Positions 5,536 through 8,005 of a DNA stretch of 8,005 nt are shown here, one piece after another. Source of the stretch: JAUXIQ01 sp030620925 [NCBI: Nitrospinota bacterium] (GTDB taxonomy: Bacteria > JAUXIQ01); contig JAUXIQ010000076.1 in assembly GCA_030620925.1 (NCBI GenBank), positions 1-8,005 of the forward strand, written 5' to 3'. The position numbers and the translations under genes were made by a program. Below the pieces are notes generated by a model that did no database searches, was not told where the DNA came from, and saw nothing but the letters and a program-made list of their open reading frames with translations. Position 1 is the stretch's first letter, and each line of letters begins with the position of its first letter.

Positions 5536-5555
5536 AAGCCTGATTCCCCTAAACT
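5527..5555 (+). promoter_or_regulatory. Candidate promoter of the acyl-CoA carboxylase gene
   Basis: TTGACA (5527-5532) is a perfect -35 box and TAAACT (5550-5555) follows after exactly 17 bp, matching four of six -10 positions. The start would be near 5562, giving a leader of about 55 nt that holds both copies of the direct repeat at 5568-5618. Confidence 0.5.
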
Positions 5556-5567
5556 CCGTCCTCACAT

Positions 5568-5618
5568 AAGCAAATTCTTATCAACTCACACCATGTTTTC
5601 GAGAAAGCAAATTCCTAT
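5568..5618. repeat. Two 14-nt direct repeats (AAGCAAATTCYTAT) in the carboxylase leader
   Basis: AAGCAAATTCTTAT (5568-5581) and AAGCAAATTCCTAT (5605-5618) match at 13 of 14 positions, with start points 37 nt apart. The first copy also lies in the short palindrome ATAAG-CAAATT-CTTAT (5566-5581). The second runs into the preferred start codon at 5617. They could be a repeated protein or RNA binding site, or a small tandem duplication. Confidence 0.5.
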
Positions 5619-8005
5619 GAGTCCTCTGAGCATGAGTTTATTGGTGGCTAATCGAGGTGAAATTGCCTTACGCATCATGCGTACCGCTGCTGAACTGGGT
5701 ATCCGCACGGTGGCGGTCTTTTCGGAAGACGACGCCCAATCGCTCCACACGCGCAGGGCGGACGAAGCCCACCCGCTGAGCGGCTCTGGCGTCTCGGCCT
5801 ACATGGACGTTGAACAAATCCTGACCATCGCCAGGGAGTGCGACTGCGACGCTATCCACCCGGGCTACGGCTTTCTGAGCGAGAACGTGGGGTTTGCCCG
5901 GCGCTGCGCTGAAGAGGGAATCACTTTTGTGGGGCCGACCGCGGAGACACTCGAGATATTCGGTGATAAGGCGCGGGCGCGGTCACTGGCTGAGGAGTGT
6001 GGAGTGCCGTTGCTGCCGGGCACACAGGGCCCTGTCACCCTGGATCAGGCCAAAGAGTTTCTTTTGTCGTTGGGGGATGGCAGCTCGATGATGATCAAGG
6101 CGGTGGCGGGCGGCGGCGGTCGCGGCATGCGGGCGGTGTTCGGCCCCGATGAGGTCGAAGATGCCTACACCCGCTGCCAGTCGGAGGCCCTGCAGGCCTT
6201 AGGGAACTCCGATGTATATGTTGAACAGTTGATGGCGCGCGCCAGGCACATCGAAGTGCAAATCATCGGCGACGGGTCCGGCGCCGTGAGCCACCTCGGG
6301 GAGCGCGAATGCAGTATCCAGAGGCGGCATCAAAAGATAGCCGAGATCGCGCCGTCCCCCGGATTAACACCGGGCCTGCGCGAACGAATCACTGCGGATG
6401 CCATCCGGTTGGCCGAGGCTGTGAGCTACCACAACGTCGGCACCTTCGAATTCCTGGTCGACGCGGACGCGATGGACGATGAGGCGGCTTACGCATTTAT
6501 GGAGACCAACCCCAGGCTGCAGGTCGAGCATACGGTGACGGAAGAAGTGACGGGTGTTGACCTGGTGAAAATCCAGCTTCAACTGGCGGCTGGGAGCTCG
6601 CTGGCGGAGCTGGGGCTGGAGCAGGCTGATGTGCCTGCGCCGCGAGGGTTTGCGGTGCAGGTACGCATCAACATGGAGACGATGGAAGCAGACGGCGGCA
6701 CCCGGCCCGCGGGTGGAACGCTGGCGGCATTCGAGGCGCCGTCGGGTCACGGGGTGCGGACCGATACCTGCGGTTACGTTGGCTATCGCTCCAGTCACAA
6801 CTTCGATTCTCTGCTGGCCAAGCTGATCGGGCATTCGACGTCGCCGAACTTTGCCGATGCGGTGGCCAAGACCTATCGTGCTCTCTGTGAGTTCAAGGTG
6901 GAAGGTGTGCTTACCAACATACCGTTTCTGCAGAGCCTGCTGCGGCACCCCGAGTTCGCAGCCAATCGTGTCCATACCCGCTTCGTAGAGGACCACATCG
7001 GGGAGCTTGTTACGCCTGAAAACGCCACCCATCCGAGGCTCTTCTTCGACCAATCAGTGGAGCGCGCCCATGCCGGCGCCAAGGTGGATGTAGTAGACCC
7101 GCTCGCTGTCCTGGATTACGGCAGGGGCAACATCAGCGCGCCGACAGCACCGCAGGCGGCCGACACCGCCCCGGATTCGCAGGCTTTCGACATGACGGGA
7201 TATGAGAATACCGTGGTGATTAAAGCGCTCATGCAGGGCACTATCGTGAGCATCGATGTGCGCGAAGGCGAGCTTGTGCGCGAGGGCCAGCAGATACTGG
7301 TCATGGATTCCATGAAGATGGAGCATGTTATAGCGGCCGAAGCCAGCGGTGTGATCGTGCGGCTGGCGGTGGAAGAGGGCGACACTGTGTTTGAGGGCCA
7401 TCCGCTCGCCTTCATCGAGGAGCAAGAGGTAGAGTCGTCGGAGGAGGATGTACAGAAGGAGGTCGATCTGGATGAGCTGCGTCCCGATCTCGCCGAGGTG
7501 CACCAACGCCATGAAATCACGCTCGATGACGCTCGGCCGGACGAGGTGGCAAAGAGAAGGAAGAGAGGACAGCGCACAGCCCGCGAGAATATATTGGATA
7601 TGTGCGATCCGGGGACATTCGTGGAGTACGGCCCGCTGGTCATCGCCGCACAGCGGAAGCGGCGCTCTATAGAGGATTTGATTCAGCGCACGGCGGCCGA
7701 CGGGCTGGTTACAGGGATCGGCCGCGTGAACGGACACCTTTTTGAGGACCAAAAGGCGCGCTGCGTAGTCATGTCGTACGACTACATGGTCCTGGCGGGT
7801 ACCCAGGGCCAGCAGAACCACAAAAAGAAGGATCGAATGTTTGAGCTGGCGGAGCAACAGCGCCTCCCTTTGATATTCTTCACCGAGGGGGGTGGCGGAC
7901 GACCGGGTGACACCGATTCGTTCGGTGTGGCCGGTCTCGATTGCATGGCCTTTCACCTCTTCGGGAAGCTCAGCGGGCATGTGCCGCTTGTAGGTATCAA
8001 TTCGG
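5617..8005 (+). CDS. Single-chain acyl-CoA carboxylase (BC-BCCP-CT), 3' end beyond the window
   Basis: The frame is open for 796 codons to the window edge. Biotin carboxylase (about 8-450) has LVANRGEIALRI, HPGYGFLSEN, ATP-binding Lys118 and Lys161 with GGGGRGM, His211, Lys240, metal ligands Glu278 and Glu296, and Asn298, Arg300 and Glu304 in the NPRLQVEH region. A linker follows, then a biotin carrier domain (about 532-603) with biotinyl Lys567 in DSMKM, where EAMKM is most common. From about 635 the N-half of a carboxyltransferase of the propionyl-/methylcrotonyl-CoA type starts (RGQRTARENILDMCDPGTF, YDYMVLAGTQG, EGGGGRPGD). ATP and bicarbonate carboxylate biotin, which passes CO2 to an acyl-CoA. 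The order resembles the single-chain long-chain acyl-CoA carboxylases described in mycobacteria. The missing C-half would bind biotin and set the substrate, which is unknown. In-frame ATGs at 5593, 5617 and 5632 compete; 5617 has a weak GAGAAAG ahead. Confidence 0.9.
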   Translation, partial: MSPLSMSLLVANRGEIALRIMRTAAELGIRTVAVFSEDDAQSLHTRRADEAHPLSGSGVSAYMDVEQILTIARECDCDAIHPGYGFLSENVGFARRCAEEGITFVGPTAETLEIFGDKARARSLAEECGVPLLPGTQGPVTLDQAKEFLLSLGDGSSMMIKAVAGGGGRGMRAVFGPDEVEDAYTRCQSEALQALGNSDVYVEQLMARARHIEVQIIGDGSGAVSHLGERECSIQRRHQKIAEIAPSPGLTPGLRERITADAIRLAEAVSYHNVGTFEFLVDADAMDDEAAYAFMETNPRLQVEHTVTEEVTGVDLVKIQLQLAAGSSLAELGLEQADVPAPRGFAVQVRINMETMEADGGTRPAGGTLAAFEAPSGHGVRTDTCGYVGYRSSHNFDSLLAKLIGHSTSPNFADAVAKTYRALCEFKVEGVLTNIPFLQSLLRHPEFAANRVHTRFVEDHIGELVTPENATHPRLFFDQSVERAHAGAKVDVVDPLAVLDYGRGNISAPTAPQAADTAPDSQAFDMTGYENTVVIKALMQGTIVSIDVREGELVREGQQILVMDSMKMEHVIAAEASGVIVRLAVEEGDTVFEGHPLAFIEEQEVESSEEDVQKEVDLDELRPDLAEVHQRHEITLDDARPDEVAKRRKRGQRTARENILDMCDPGTFVEYGPLVIAAQRKRRSIEDLIQRTAADGLVTGIGRVNGHLFEDQKARCVVMSYDYMVLAGTQGQQNHKKKDRMFELAEQQRLPLIFFTEGGGGRPGDTDSFGVAGLDCMAFHLFGKLSGHVPLVGINS

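Noticed and set aside
6364-7053. Minus-strand open frame of 229 codons
   Set aside because: It is antisense to the biotin carboxylase domain, including the conserved NPRLQVEH region. It has no ribosome site or family-like sequence.
7054-7980. Long minus-strand open frame of 308 codons
   Set aside because: It is antisense to the carboxylase, whose plus-strand frame shows conserved carrier and carboxyltransferase motifs. The minus translation is His/Arg/Leu-rich with no recognisable domain; it is a by-product of GC-rich codon use.

Overview
The window looks like a chromosomal segment of an anaerobic or environmental bacterium. Genes are GC-rich, and intergenic DNA is full of short palindromic dispersed repeats. 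I lean towards Chloroflexota (Dehalococcoidia-like), with a Desulfobacterota-type lineage as the alternative. The lean rests on the fused HMG-CoA-synthase-like/DUF35 protein beside a lipid-transfer-type thiolase, the single-chain acyl-CoA carboxylase, and GTAGGGGC-type palindromic repeats. No rRNA or marker gene settles it.

Layout. 1-281: non-coding, with a long hairpin, two repeat remnants and a strong sigma70-type promoter (TTGACA-17-TATATT). 282-527 (+): tatA. 574-608: a textbook intrinsic terminator between convergent units. 631-3217 (-): a two-gene operon. A 468-residue HMG-CoA-synthase-like domain fused to a DUF35 zinc ribbon/OB-fold is transcribed first, followed 28 nt later by a 383-residue thiolase. 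3218-3998: about 780 nt without a convincing gene, packed with inverted and palindromic repeats and ending in a promoter-like sequence plus a terminator-like leader hairpin. 3999-5492 (+): glycerol kinase glpK. 5493-5616: a short control region with a TTGACA-17-TAAACT promoter whose -35 box lies inside an 8-bp inverted repeat, then two near-identical 14-nt direct repeats. 5617-8005 (+): an open frame of 796 codons running off the window. It encodes a single-chain biotin-dependent acyl-CoA carboxylase (biotin carboxylase, then biotin carrier, then the start of the carboxyltransferase).

Biology. Thiolase, HMG-CoA-synthase-like/DUF35, glycerol kinase and acyl-CoA carboxylase all belong to acyl-CoA and lipid metabolism, but only the thiolase and fusion genes form an evident operon. 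The thiolase keeps its catalytic Cys and His residues. In its synthase-like partner the aligned Cys, His and Asn positions read Leu103, Ala227 and Asp258. The pair may therefore be a thiolase complex with a non-condensing synthase-fold scaffold joined to the DUF35 module, rather than a mevalonate-pathway HMG-CoA synthase. This and the control regions before glpK and the carboxylase are the parts most worth a second look.
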